A stretch of DNA of 64,000 bases from Artemisia argyi (lineage: Eukaryota; Streptophyta; Magnoliopsida; Asterales; Asteraceae): the NCBI GenBank assembly GCA_030686995.1, contig JARVZY010002396.1, positions 248,001-312,000 of the forward strand, in the 5' to 3' direction. Every line of letters starts with the position of its first letter. Within the stretch, counting starts at the first letter, position 1. Below, piece by piece: positions 45,442 to 56,526 of the stretch. The position numbers were made by a program, and so were the translations under genes. The notes beneath the pieces were generated by a model. That model ran no database searches and was not told where the DNA came from. It worked only from the letters and a program-made list of their open reading frames with translations.

Positions 45442-45673
45442 ATGCTACCCCATTTATTGTTGGACTTGCAGTAGCAGCTACAGCCATGGCTGGTAAATAT
45501 GGAATTCAGGCTTGGCATTTTTTCAAGACAAGACCATCGAGGCCTAGATCATGAAGGTTCAATGAAGGAGGCTTCCAACCAACAATAACTAAACGGGAAG
45601 CCACTTTAATCCTAGGCAACAGAATCTCCCTTCTAGAGCCTTCAAATAATCTAAGGTTAAGACAAGAGCACTA
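45442..45673 (+). pseudogene. TIM14/PAM18 (DnaJ-like) fragment
   Basis: TPFIVGLAVAATAMAGKYGI then QAWHFFKTRPSRPRS matches the N-terminal membrane segment of plant TIM14, the J-protein partner of mtHsp70 in the inner-membrane import motor. It continues RFNEGGFQPTITKREATLIL. Lesions: a base lost after ATG (ATGCTACCCC for ATGGCTACCCC), TGA after RPRS, and frame loss after ILG. The J-domain helix with HPD and the C-terminus are missing. Probably a captured fragment in the surrounding Helitron. Confidence 0.8.
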
Positions 45674-48445
45674 AGTTTAAAGTAAATCATTCTTTGATTG
45701 TGACATTATTGAAGACACAAAGTAATATTCTAGACCTTTTCCTCATGAATTTACCATCGAAAGAAATGTATAGGGTACATTTATTAGGTCTTTATTGTGA
45801 GGGTAAATTTTAGATATTTGTTTGGCCTGTTTGACAGAGAACAAATATATGACAGAGAAGGCGATTTAGGCAATTATTTTGTTTTCAGTAAGATGGTACA
45901 TTCACAATCATGTTGACGAAAAAAATATATGACAAAGAAGGTGATTAGGCTAGGATGCACGGGTGTAACTCTTGTGAACAACAGATTTAAAATGATAAAA
46001 TTTTAAGAAGTGAGCCTTATATTTGACATTAGGGGTAGCATTTTCATAGTGGATACGAAACCATGTTTTTTTGTATGATAATAAATGAACACAAAAGAAT
46101 TTCATGATTGTTTACTTCCGTATCCATGTAACTTTTTTGTAGATATTCATGATTGTAGTCTTAATCTTCTAAAAGTGTATCTTATATGGGGTTTGTAATG
46201 GGTCAAAAGGGATACGAGTCGAAATGGGTCATTTGGTACAGGGCTGGGGACTAGGGTTTGTCATGTTGACAAACACTTTTTTTGTTTATTTTTTAAAGTT
46301 TCTTTATATAAATGAGTAATGTGTTAATTATAATAGGAAAACAATATTATTTAATGTTATAGTGCAATCCAGATTGATCCATTTTATAAGTGAATGGGTC
46401 GACATGGCTTCCCCTATCCTAGCTATGAACAAACCTGGTTAGGATGAACGTGCTGAGATTACGGCATTTCCTAAGGCTTTTATGTTCTCTTGAACAATAC
46501 TGCCATACCAATTTTTGTGGATTCACTTTGTAGTTTGTACTTGTGGGTGGCTTGGAAGCCTTCTTTTTGGATTTAGCTTTTACAATAAACAAATGTCTTT
46601 TTTAGTTTAGAAAATAAGCGAAAATAAAAGTTCAAATATGATTTAAGCCTTAAATAAGCTCTTTTGAATAAACAGATTACTAAGCTATTTTGCACTGGCT
46701 AATTAATTTTATTGTGTAAGTAAGTAAAAGTTGTATGCTAAACCATTTTTGCATAGGCTAATCAGATTACTATATGTTCAATAATAGTCTTAGGTTGCCC
46801 GTAGTTTTTTCAGCTGATCTCTCATTGCATGATTATGATTGTTGACTTTGTCGATGTAAGTTTGTGGAGAAGTTTCTTCATTTTACCTGACACTTTGCCA
46901 GCTGGTAGCCTGGTATATTGTTACTGCTTCAGGAGCCTTGTGCCTGTTTTATTTTGCTCTTGTGAAAAGAACACTAAGGGGATTTTGGGATTAGTAATTA
47001 ACTGATTGTTTCGATTTAAATTAGGCTCAAATAATTTGGTTTGGGTACCTGTACGAAAATTGAGTATTTAGATAAACACAAAAACTTTCTGGTATCACTA
47101 TACCTTCAATTTAATGGTATTTAACTTATATTCTTCAAGTCACACTAATGCACATAAAAACATTCTTTTTGGTGTAACTGATGTATATATTATTGATTTG
47201 TATTAGTAATATAACACATTCGAAACACCCTCATGCTGTCTTATCGAATCCAAAAAGCAAGTATTTCTATTATAGTTATTTTAGAATTTGGATTCATATG
47301 CTATTTTGCGCTTTTGTATTTAGTTAGGCCTTTAATCTTTAAGTTATGAAATTTAACTAAAATAGTTAGAATGGTGAAGTGGTTATGTATATTTGATGTT
47401 GTTTTTTGAGGTAAATGATTCACATTGCGGTTTTTGGCATTTAAATTAGCGATCTTTCAAGTGAAAATATTAGTTTCGGGTTTGGATGTTGTAAGAAAGA
47501 TGTAATTACCCTCCCATTTCCACCTTCAAATTTGTCCTTGAACTTTGTTATGTTTCAAATTCATTTCCTTTTGTAATCATACGTACAAAAGTTGGATGTG
47601 TTGACCACTACCTAAATCCACCCATTTTTACTACGTTTTTCTTAAAATAATGCGTAATCTCATATGCATTTTATTAATGGTGATTGATAGGAGATGATCT
47701 AATGGATTCTACTTTTATGTACTGTAGTCAAACAAAATGAGGGAAATCTAAATTCATGTGTATGCACAATCCAGTAGATCTGTAACCAGGCTCATGTGTC
47801 ACTAGCTGATCTTTAGGTATGAGTTTGAAGTGGTATAAATACATATGTTTGGATCTGAAATTATATAAGATGTTGGTTGCTTTTGGGTTACAACTTTTAT
47901 GTTTTCAATCCTTAAAAGTTAACTTCTTTTAGTTTTAGTGCTCCTTCGGTCCTTATTTGAGCACAAAGTAAGCAAACATAGTTTTTGTTTTACATCAAAA
48001 AAACTAGGGAAAATGCAATCCCAAACACCCTCGGAGTCTTTATTACCAACTGAATTTTCAATAATTCCATTATATGTACTATAAGGTGGTCAACATTGGT
48101 CAAATGGTTGTTTCATAATATCCACGCAACCAAAATTGTTTATCAGTTTATCTACTGTAATTTTAAGATTACTGCATAATATATATTGTATTTATCTATA
48201 AGATAAGCATTAAAATTATTATTAAAAAATCTTATGCATATCTGTTACAGTAGTATAATTATACACAAACTTCGATAACCCTAAAATTTATTTGTTAGTA
48301 TAATTATACACAAACTTGGACGACCCTAAGTCTATAAATACTCAAACAAATCATCAGCTCTTCAATTCAATAATTATTTTTCCTGATTTTGTTTTTACAG
48401 GTTTCATAATGGCCGATATATTTTCTTCAAGAAATCTACTCTGAA

Positions 48446-48556
48446 AAACATAAATGGACTATTAAAATGAAGGTTGTTTCTCTATGTAAACAATATTACA
48501 TTAACAACAATCCTCTAGCATTAGCAAGCATGGACATGATCCTTAAGGACGAGCAG
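48446..48556 (+). pseudogene. RPA70-like OB-fold exon fragment
   Basis: Reads KHKWTIKMKVVSLCKQYYIN then NNPLALASMDMILKDEQ, ending at a GT donor. This matches the WTIKVRVxxLW...LxMIxxDEQGTKIHA pattern at the start of plant replication protein A 1-like OB folds, a family common among Helitron-carried genes. No later OB folds found. A stop just upstream indicates decay. Confidence 0.55.
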
Positions 48557-50133
48557 GTATATATTCATAAATTTTTAACTAAAAAGAGGAGAGATATGGA
48601 ATTACCCCATTATAAGGATTTATTTCATATATCACCCTACTTTTATGATTAATTTCGTATATACCCAAAGTGCAAGTATTGAATGAATAATTTAGAATGT
48701 TTTTTTAATGCATGTTTGGGTATATATGAAATTTCCAACTAAAAGGAGGGGAGATATGAAATTGCAATAAGAGCTGTTAGATTTCGACAAACTTTTGGAA
48801 GAGAATGTTGATTTCTTGATTTCAAAACATTGGATAATGGCAAATCGTGAGTTTCAATGCCAAACTTTCCCAGGTATGTAACTAATGAAGAGTCTGAAGG
48901 TATTGAGAAGAGAACGATGTCAGCGATTACAAATTTTTCAAAATTTAGAGAAAGAGGAAGTTTATAATGATTAAACAGCGGCAAGGAAGAGGCCTTACAA
49001 AGGGTTTGGTTGCCAATGGTGAAAAGAACCATGTTGTTCACAAAATGGGAGAGAAATTCCTTTGCATGGAGAACTTGACCATGATTTTCTTGCACTTAAA
49101 AATTTAAAGGTTGTCAAAATTATTGATTTACTGGTATAATATGTGTGGAGTGTTTTACTTGGTTGTGCCTATTTGATTTAACAATATTTGAGTTGCCTAT
49201 ATTTGATAGTTACTTGAAGTTATAAAAAGATTTACGATTCCATAGACTAAGTCTTGCCATCATGATAAGAACAATTATTGGTTCTTTTGGTCCTTCATGA
49301 TCCTTGATATATTGATGTAGTTTTTTTAGCAAGGTCATTCCATAAGATACATGGAATCGTTGTACCACTGTATACTATATACATATGGTTAAAAGATATT
49401 AAATTAATCTTATTCTACCTGGGTTCTAAAAAGCATGAGGGCTCCGTTGTGCTAATTTTATGAAGCAATGTTTACGAGTAAAACAATCCCTAATGAAACT
49501 ATATGTTCGTAAATGACAACACTTTCACCATGGTTTGTCCTTATGTTCTTCCGACTGAGTGTAACATATCTTCTTCAGATGTCAAGTATTTGTTGCTTGA
49601 TAATGTAAAGTATAAAATATGTGCAACTTTGGTCTTAAGTCGTCTAATAGTTTGGAAATCACAGGGATGCACACACGCGGGAACTTCTGAAAGTATACAA
49701 GGTAGATTGGCATAACGATAATCGAGTTGAGATGGCATGTGAAACGATCAACAACTAGAAGAAGTTAGTGTAAAAGTCGTTTCGAAATTTAAAAGAGAAA
49801 ATTGATGAAGTTTTTTACAAAGGTCAACAAATGTTATAATAGGAGCTGCTAATGCACTTCCCCGCGTTGCAACTACATTAACTGCAGCTGAAGATGCTAA
49901 AAAGACTAAAGCCCTTTTACTTGCTCAAAATTAGATGAAATTCATGATTGGAATAGTTGCTTAATTGTTCATTTGAGTTATCTCTTGGAATAGTTGCTTA
50001 ATTGTTACAGAGTTTTATAATAATAAAACCAGTTCTTATAAAAAAAACGCATTCAATTAAAACCATCCGACATACATTAATTTGTTTGTATTTTAATCCA
50101 TAATAATATATAACTAAAACTTTTAGTAAAAAT
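48557..50133 (+). other. Helitron interior, no identified gene
   Basis: Several 60-120-codon open stretches occur on both strands (for example 49095-48739 minus and 49503-49715 plus) without recognisable motifs; 49845-49935 plus reads ANALPRVATTLTAAEDAKKT in frame, which looks protein-like but is unassigned. Confidence 0.3.
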
Positions 50134-50161
50134 CCCGTGCGTGCACGGGTATTATAACTAG

Positions 50162-51505
50162 TTATATTACTAGAAAACAATATATAGTAGCTTTAAAAAA
50201 AAAAAAAAAAAAAAAAAAACAATATATAGTATAATAATACAGGCTAGGCCTATCAAAACAAATAAAGCCCACATGGCTTGATAAACACACGACTAACATA
50301 ACCTACAAGGTCACAAAATAGTTCATAAGGCCCATGCATACATACGATGTGCGAACGCAAAATTACATAATGGAATAATTTATAGTGGCCAATGTGGGAT
50401 CTTTCCGAACACCCTTTTGATCTTCCTCAATCATCGACTAACTATTTCGTTTGACAATGGGCGAGCATCCGAGTTCAAACCTGACGAACCAGCTCCACAC
50501 GCTCAACATAAATCACATCTCTATTTTGAGAAACAGTTCCATTATTTTATGTTGATTTTTGAATTTTAGTCAAAACCGATGAATATGAAAATGTCTATTG
50601 CAAATGATACCAATATGTAATTTTACAGTCTCTAGAATTAAATTAAAAAAAAAATAAAAATAAAAAAATAAAAAAATCGTTAATATATATTTGATTGTAT
50701 ATGCATCAAAAGTATTCTGGAATGTATCTAGAGCCTCATTTAAGTTATTTGTAATGAAATACTCCATACGTCCTTTTGGTTGTGGTAACTGGTAAGTACG
50801 GTGATAAATAATATTATTAAAAAATAAGAAAAGATATATGTGTGTGAAAGTAGTTTACTATCGACTGTCGTGACATTCTTGTTATTATTAGTTAAAACTA
50901 TTGATATCACCGCCACTCACGAACGTAACAAAGGATAATGTCATATGCTTTGTAAGTTCCGACCTAGTACGTATTGTAAAATTAAGTGAGATAGTCAAAC
51001 AACAAATGCTTGTTGTTTTTGATGCTTGGATACTTGGTCTATAGTATACCATTCCGAGTAAGATAAGTAATATGACCAGGTCGTTTTGATAGATCGAGTA
51101 AGACATCCATGACCAACTCGCTTTAACAAAGTAAGACTACTAAGACCTAATAGTTTGAATTAGTCTGATAAACATTACATTGTTAATTAATGGATTTATC
51201 ACATACCAACTTGCCATGACTCCGAGTCAAACCATGTAAGGACTGCGTAAGTTTGGGTGTGTACAAATGGTTCAAATAAGTGTTGTGTCAGATTATGAGG
51301 TACAACACATGTTGTGTATGAATAAAAATTGGGTGTGTACAAATCAACTCTTCTGAAAAAGAGGCTTAGAATTAAAGATTGTAAACTGGGTCAACATTAA
51401 TTAATTATGTTAGACCAAGACCAAATAATACTTACTTGTTTGACGTTGTCTTCTAACAAATTAAAACATATACGTGTTTCCAAGGAGAAGACAAAACCAT
51501 GTTGC
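50162..51505. other. Intergenic, upstream of the CASP-like gene
   Basis: An A-run at 50195-50219 is followed by AATATATAGTA, which also precedes the run (50188), so a small slippage duplication is likely. No gene seen. The last few hundred bases are the presumed promoter. Confidence 0.4.
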
Positions 51506-51513
51506 TATAAAAA
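51506..51513 (+). promoter_or_regulatory. Probable TATA box of CASP-like gene
   Basis: TATAAAAA, 72 bases before the ATG at 51586, a normal plant spacing for a short 5' UTR. The start site is not experimentally placed. Confidence 0.6.
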
Positions 51514-51585
51514 TGCAGCCAAATGGCATTCCAATCTATATATATCCAGAAACAAAGTAAATTGAACAAAGTGTAAGTAAGAAAA

Positions 51586-54096
51586 ATGGCAGATTTCCAT
51601 CATGATGAACCAAAAGCGTCAAAGTTGCCAGTTGTAGCATTAGCAGCAAGAGTTACGACATTAATTGCCCTTGGGGTGTCCATGGGGATCTTGAGGTCAA
51701 ATAGTGTAACTTATGATAATGGTCCAATTCGAGTAACTTTCAAGTTCAAGGACGTTCAAACTTATAAGTAGGAGCCTTTAATTTTCTTTTTGTGGCAAAG
51801 CCCCCTGGGTTACACTTTCTTTATTTTAAACTAATTATTGAACTTTTATTAATATGCACTAATCCTAATTCTAAATCTCAGTTATGTCTTCTTTGGGATG
51901 GTGGTTGGATTCTGCTATACCATGTTGCAACTGCCTTTTGCTTTGTACTACTCTTTTAGAAAGAAACGGCTCATCAACAACAACGCGTTCCTCATGTTTG
52001 AATTTTATGCCGACAAGGTTTGTTATATTACTCTGGCCTAGCTTTTTCACTGAGAAATATTTTGGGGTTTTACAAGGGAAGAATTAAAATGAGCACTACA
52101 TGTCTACATGCACTCCTCCGATTGAGTTTTAAACTGACACCCACTAATTCAAAAGTGTCGTTGGTTTGTTTTAGGTGTTGGTTAAGCCAAACAGGGACGG
52201 AGCCAGAAAGAAATATGATCGGGTGCACAAATTTTTTTTAACCGTAATAGAATAGAGTTAAAAAGTGGATGAAAACGAAGATTTCATTAAAACGATAAAT
52301 AAATGAACATATTACCTTCTAATTAGTGATTCTACGATCTCCCATAGCAAAAAAAACACTTACGTGCACCCTCATTTTTAATATTAATAAGTTCTTCTTT
52401 CTCTATAACACAAGTTAAAGTGCCGTTAAAATAATCATCACTCATCCGATTACGAAAATCAGTTTTTATGAGCTTCATTTTAGAAAAACATCTTTCAACC
52501 GTAACAGTAGCAATAGAAAAGACTAAAACCAACTTCATTTAAGCACTACTTTTCATATATATTGTAAATACGACAACAATAAAAATGCCCCATGACAACA
52601 CAATTGGGGTACTATTCATATTTTAATATATTGTTGACTATCACGTAAACTTGTTATCCCTATTTGTTTTAATAGAAATTGCATAGTTATTCACTTATTT
52701 TTATTGCCCTAAGCCCTTATTGATGATGATAGACTATACGAAACCAACAAATTAGTCAAGATTTCATACAACCAATCAAAACATGAAAACTTTAAGAGAC
52801 ATAGTAAACAAATGAAAGATATATGTTACGACTTATGAACCTTTTTCATCTTTGTGGTGTTGGTTCAATTTTGAATTTTGTAAATTGTTAGGATGATGAA
52901 TAAACTTGTTCCATTAAAAAAAAAACTATTTCATTGGCTTTTGTGCTTTAATTTATTAAACTTGTTTCATCTTTGGGCTTTTACAAAATTTTATATTTAT
53001 TTTTTATTTGTAAGTATACGAACTAAATAATACTAGAGACACATTTTAATGCACCGGGTGCATTTAAGATACATTTAAGAAAAATCAATAAGTTTTTCAA
53101 AAATTAACACTATATCGAAAAAATCAATGGGGTGCACGTGCACCCGCGGGCACCCCTTGGCTCCGTCCCTGAAGCCAAAGGCGCGCGACTTGCAAGTTTG
53201 TTATAATTTAAGTAAACACATTGAGGGGATCGAAACTAGTGATCGATCCTATAATTTTATAAATGGCACATAAGCATAAGAGGGGGGGGGGGGGGGGTAT
53301 TTGGGGATTGACTTTATTATTTACTTCTACTAGTATTTTCTATTAAAACTATTTCTTTCACTCACATATAGCTAAATAAACAGTTTGTATTGCTTATCTG
53401 ATGTATTAAAACACAATAAACTCGATTTAAACTTATATTTAATCTAAACTCGAGTGAAATAAAAATGGAGTTGACGGTTGTGTTTAAATAAACTCGATTG
53501 CAATTGTCGTTGAACTATTGGAAGACACATAAGCGAGTTCGATGTCTATTTCCAGCTTTTTGTAGTGGGTTTGAGAGGCTTTTTGAGGTCTCACAAAAGT
53601 GACGTTAATTTAGGTATTTTCTTGGTGGCATTTATAGGTGCTACCTTTTTAAGTTTGTTGTTTTCTAGCTACTTGCTAGTTTAAGAATGATTTCCCCCCC
53701 TTCAAAATAAAACAAAACGAGGGTTACATAGGCAATCTCAAACAACCATTCTATAATATTCAGAATGACAGTGTTGCTGCATGATGGCTTGTCAGATTCT
53801 AATAATTGGTATGGCTAACGTTTAACTTCTGCTGCACACTCTAGGCTTGCATGATATTATTAGCAACAGCTATTGGATCATTGTTCGGTGCAACTGTTGA
53901 AACAAGGAAAGGTGTGGATAAAATAGGTATATTAAGAACAAACGATGGAAAAACTTATGATGCAAAAGATTATCATTCAAAGATAGGAGACTTTTGCATG
54001 ATGGCTTATATATCAGCAGTGTTCCTTCTCATTGGATGTTTTTCCTCTGTGATTTCGTCAATCATCTCTTCTAGAGCACTTGCACATAAATGGTAA
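51586..54096 (+). CDS. CASP-like membrane protein (CASPL4D-type)
   Basis: Three exons: 51586-51767, 51882-52017, 53845-54096; GT-AG borders keep phase and give 189 residues. CASP-like proteins are four-pass plasma-membrane scaffolds of the Casparian strip/MARVEL-like family. Visible membrane segments: about 15-36 (LPVVALAARVTTLIALGVSM, with the conserved Arg22), about 62-84 (VFFGMVVGFCYTMLQLPFAL), about 107-125 (MILLATAIGSLFGATVE) and about 157-181 (AYISAVFLLIGCFSSVISSI). The FKFKD and FEFYADK phrases are typical of subgroup 4D. Length fits the family. Intron 2 is enlarged to 1.8 kb by a hAT relic, but splice sites are intact. It looks functional and is the only complete host gene in the window. 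The exact subgroup is from memory. Confidence 0.9.
52192..53171 (-). mobile_element. hAT DNA transposon relic in CASP-like intron 2
   Basis: Ends CAGGGACGGAGCCA/TGGCTCCGTCCCTG are perfect inverted repeats; the 8-bp target AAGCCAAA is perfectly duplicated (52184-52191, 53172-53179). 980 bp, with only a C-terminal piece of transposase, so it is an internal-deletion derivative. Confidence 0.93.
52332..52538 (-). pseudogene. hAT transposase dimerisation-domain remnant
   Basis: ATVTVERCFSKMKLIKTDFR followed by NRMSDDYFNGTLTCVIEKEE matches the hAT C-terminal dimerisation motif (A-T-VER-FS-MK-IK...LRNRM...L). The zinc finger and DDE regions are absent. Confidence 0.8.
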
Positions 54097-54628
54097 TTAA
54101 GGACGGTTAAAGATTATACGACATCTCTCTGTCACTTCTTATCAACGGAAGCTTGGAATCAATGATTATTGCGAAACAATCTTTTGTTGATGAAGCAACA
54201 GTTTTAATAAGTTTATTTTGGTGATTTTATTTTATTTTATTTTATTTTTTTTTTTTTTTTTTTTTCCTTTTGTAGTTGGGAGTTTTAGTGCAATATTGTT
54301 TGGCACGTTATTGCATGTACTAAATGACATTGAATTTTTTTGGTACTTATATATATAGATTAACCTATTCATCTAAATGCAAAATAATCTTGAATTTCCT
54401 TGATGATGCAAAAACCGTATTTAGGGTTCAGATATGATACAGGGACTTGCTCAGACTAAAGGGAATGGTGATGACCGGGTTACCGCCACTTCAGCGTCAC
54501 TTCTCCTCTCATTTCCCCTCACTCCCTCTCATCATATCTGTTTTGGTCATCTTTCTCTTACCTTTCGGTAAAATACATACTTTATAAAAATATATCACAC
54601 TAAATATCTCACACACATTCATAAACCA

Positions 54629-54632
<4 letters not shown>
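54097..54632. other. 3' flank of CASP-like gene
   Basis: Presumed 3' UTR and intergenic DNA with a T-rich run (54226-54265). No gene seen. Confidence 0.4.

Positions 54633-54705
<73 letters not shown>
54633..54705. repeat. (TA)n microsatellite
   Basis: Left flank of the second TA-element cluster. Confidence 0.97.
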
Positions 54706-54708
<3 letters not shown>

Positions 54709-55105
54709 GAGCTTTATTTTCAGAACCCTGTTAAGTGCGGGAACTGCGAGAACTCCAATTTTGCATTAGAAAACATGCATGTTCATATAAAACATGTATG
54801 TTTTCTTACATACACATGCCTGCGTATTAAGGTGTATGTAAGAAAACATACATGTTTTATATGAACATGCATGTTTTCTAATGCATAATTGGAGTTCTCA
54901 CAGTTCCCCGCATTTAACAGGGTTCTAAAAATAAAACTATTTTGCATTGATCTATTGCACTTAACAGGTTTTTATATAAACATGTATTATGTGTATTAAG
55001 GTGTATGTAAGAAACAAACATTTTTATATGAACATGCATGTTTTCTAATGCAAAATTAGAGTTCTCGCAGTTCCCGCACTTAACAGGGTTCTGAAAATAA
55101 AGAGA

Positions 55106-55108
<3 letters not shown>
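54706..55108. mobile_element. (TA)n-flanked MITE, family M2 palindromic copy
   Basis: Inverted ends of about 90 bp include TTTATTTTCAGAACCCTGTT, AAGTGCGGGAACTGCGAGAA and GCATTAGAAAACATGCATG. A third, internal copy of the end lies inverted at about 54885-54945, so the element contains a partial duplication of its own terminus. AAAACATGCATGTT-type palindromes link it to 16834 and 21539. Confidence 0.8.

Positions 55109-55188
<80 letters not shown>
55109..55188. repeat. (TA)n microsatellite
   Basis: TA array shared by two neighbouring elements. Confidence 0.97.
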
Positions 55189-55193
<5 letters not shown>

Positions 55194-55747
55194 AGGTTCT
55201 AGAGAAAAGTACACTTTGGTAGAAAAGTGAGAAAAAAAGTTATAAGGTTTAATTTGAAACATCTCAAACTTCAGGGGTATGTCTTGAAACATGCCCCCAT
55301 CCACCCCACCCCCCCACCCCCTAAAAAAAAAATTTTTTTTCCCGCCAAAAAAAATTTTTTTTTGGGGCCAATTTTTTTTTTTTTTTTTTGCCAAAAATTT
55401 ATAACCCAGATGCACCTTTTTTTTTTTAGTGCATCTCAGTTATAAAAATTAGTGCATCTCAGTTATAACTATGATGCACTAATTTTTATAACTGAGATGC
55501 ACTAAAAAAAAAGGTGCATCTAGGTTATAAATTTTTGGCGGGAAAATTTTTTTTGGAGGGAAAATTTTTTTTTTCGGGGGGGGGGGGGGGGGGGTGGGAG
55601 GTGGGGGGTAGGGTGCGAATTTACAAAACCTCTTTAAAGAATGAAGGAAAATACAATTAAGTCCCTGTAGTTTGGTGTGAAAAAAAAGAGGGGATGCTTT
55701 GTACACTTTTCTCACTTTTCTACCAAAGTGGACTTTTTTCATGAACC

Positions 55748-55752
<5 letters not shown>
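55189..55752. mobile_element. (TA)n-flanked hairpin element, family M1 copy 2
   Basis: Same family as 19905-20625 in the opposite orientation: GGGTAAGGTTCTAGAG on the left and a TTCATGAACCCACAC tip on the right, with the shared ACTTTGGTAGAAAAGTGAG arm. The core again has a C-rich block, A/T blocks, inverted GTGCATCTCAGTTATAA repeats and a G-run (55576-55610). Confidence 0.8.

Positions 55753-55835
<83 letters not shown>
55753..55835. repeat. (TA)n microsatellite
   Basis: TA array; its right edge abuts a Helitron terminus. Confidence 0.97.
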
Positions 55836-55836
<1 letters not shown>

Positions 55837-55865
55837 TAGTTTCAAAGCCCGCCCGATAGGCGGGC
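55836..55865 (-). mobile_element. Helitron 3' terminus, minus strand
   Basis: On the minus strand: hairpin GCCCGCC-TATCG-GGCGGGC, then TTTGAAA, CTAG, followed by T of the TA array. That is the Helitron 3' arrangement at an AT target. The body runs right; its 5' end is not recognisable before the LTR element at 56527, which may have inserted into it. Confidence 0.6.
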
Positions 55866-56526
55866 ATGACTTGTAATTCTTCTTTGGGTAGTATTAGGTG
55901 ACGGAAATTAAAGAGTATATAAAATTGACGGTAATTAAAGAGTATATAAAATTCTATTATTTTTATAATATGATTATTGTTATGACTTATGAATATCGTT
56001 GGCTTATACAAAGCTTTTTAAATGAGTATTACCGATGTTTGTCAAATTTTTTGTGTTTGTTTCAATGTTCTTTGTAAAAACAGAGTATATGATTTAAACT
56101 CAAATGTGAAATAACGCTTCTTTATAAACAACGTTTGTAGTAGCATAGCTCATCCGATGGGTGGGCGAGCCTTATAAATATCGTTGAAAAAATAAAGTTA
56201 ATCCAAATAAGTTATAAACATATGAAAGTATTTATTGAATGCATTAAACATTTTAGTTATTTATTGAAAATAACTTAATGTAACAAACGCTTCTTTTCCA
56301 TTAACAAACATTGTAACAACCACACAATTAAAAGGTACAAAGTTATTCATAACAGTTAAAAGGTACAAGATGATCCTTTTAACAAAATAAGTATAGCCTT
56401 ACATCTTACATTTTAAAGACCAAAAAAATGAATGGTATACAAAACTACTGATTTTTCTTATAGCTGCAACAAACAATCCTATCATTCACCCAAACTAATG
56501 TTTTTTAATCCTTGATGAACAACGAC
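55866..56526. other. Probable Helitron body, no gene
   Basis: AT-rich. CGGTAATTAAAGAGTATATAAAATT-like phrase occurs twice (about 55900 and 55930). CTCATCCGATGGGTGGGCGAGC near 56149 resembles the terminal hairpin region in degenerate form. No coding sequence. Confidence 0.35.

Larger units (their letters stand above)
44439..50161 (+). mobile_element. Probable Helitron with captured gene fragments (5.7 kb)
   Basis: The 3' end is strong: hairpin CCCGTGC-GT-GCACGGG (50134-50149), TATTATAA, CTAG (50158-50161), then T. The 5' end is proposed at TCTTTTATATAATAAAATAA, preceded by A, and is less certain. Inside are a TIM14 pseudogene fragment (45442), an RPA70-like exon (48446) and a 96-nt hairpin (44816). 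No Rep/helicase transposase seen, so non-autonomous. Confidence 0.55.

Noticed and set aside
49503..49738. Overlapping ORFs on both strands in the Helitron
   Set aside because: Neither shows a family motif; kept only as unexplained interior.
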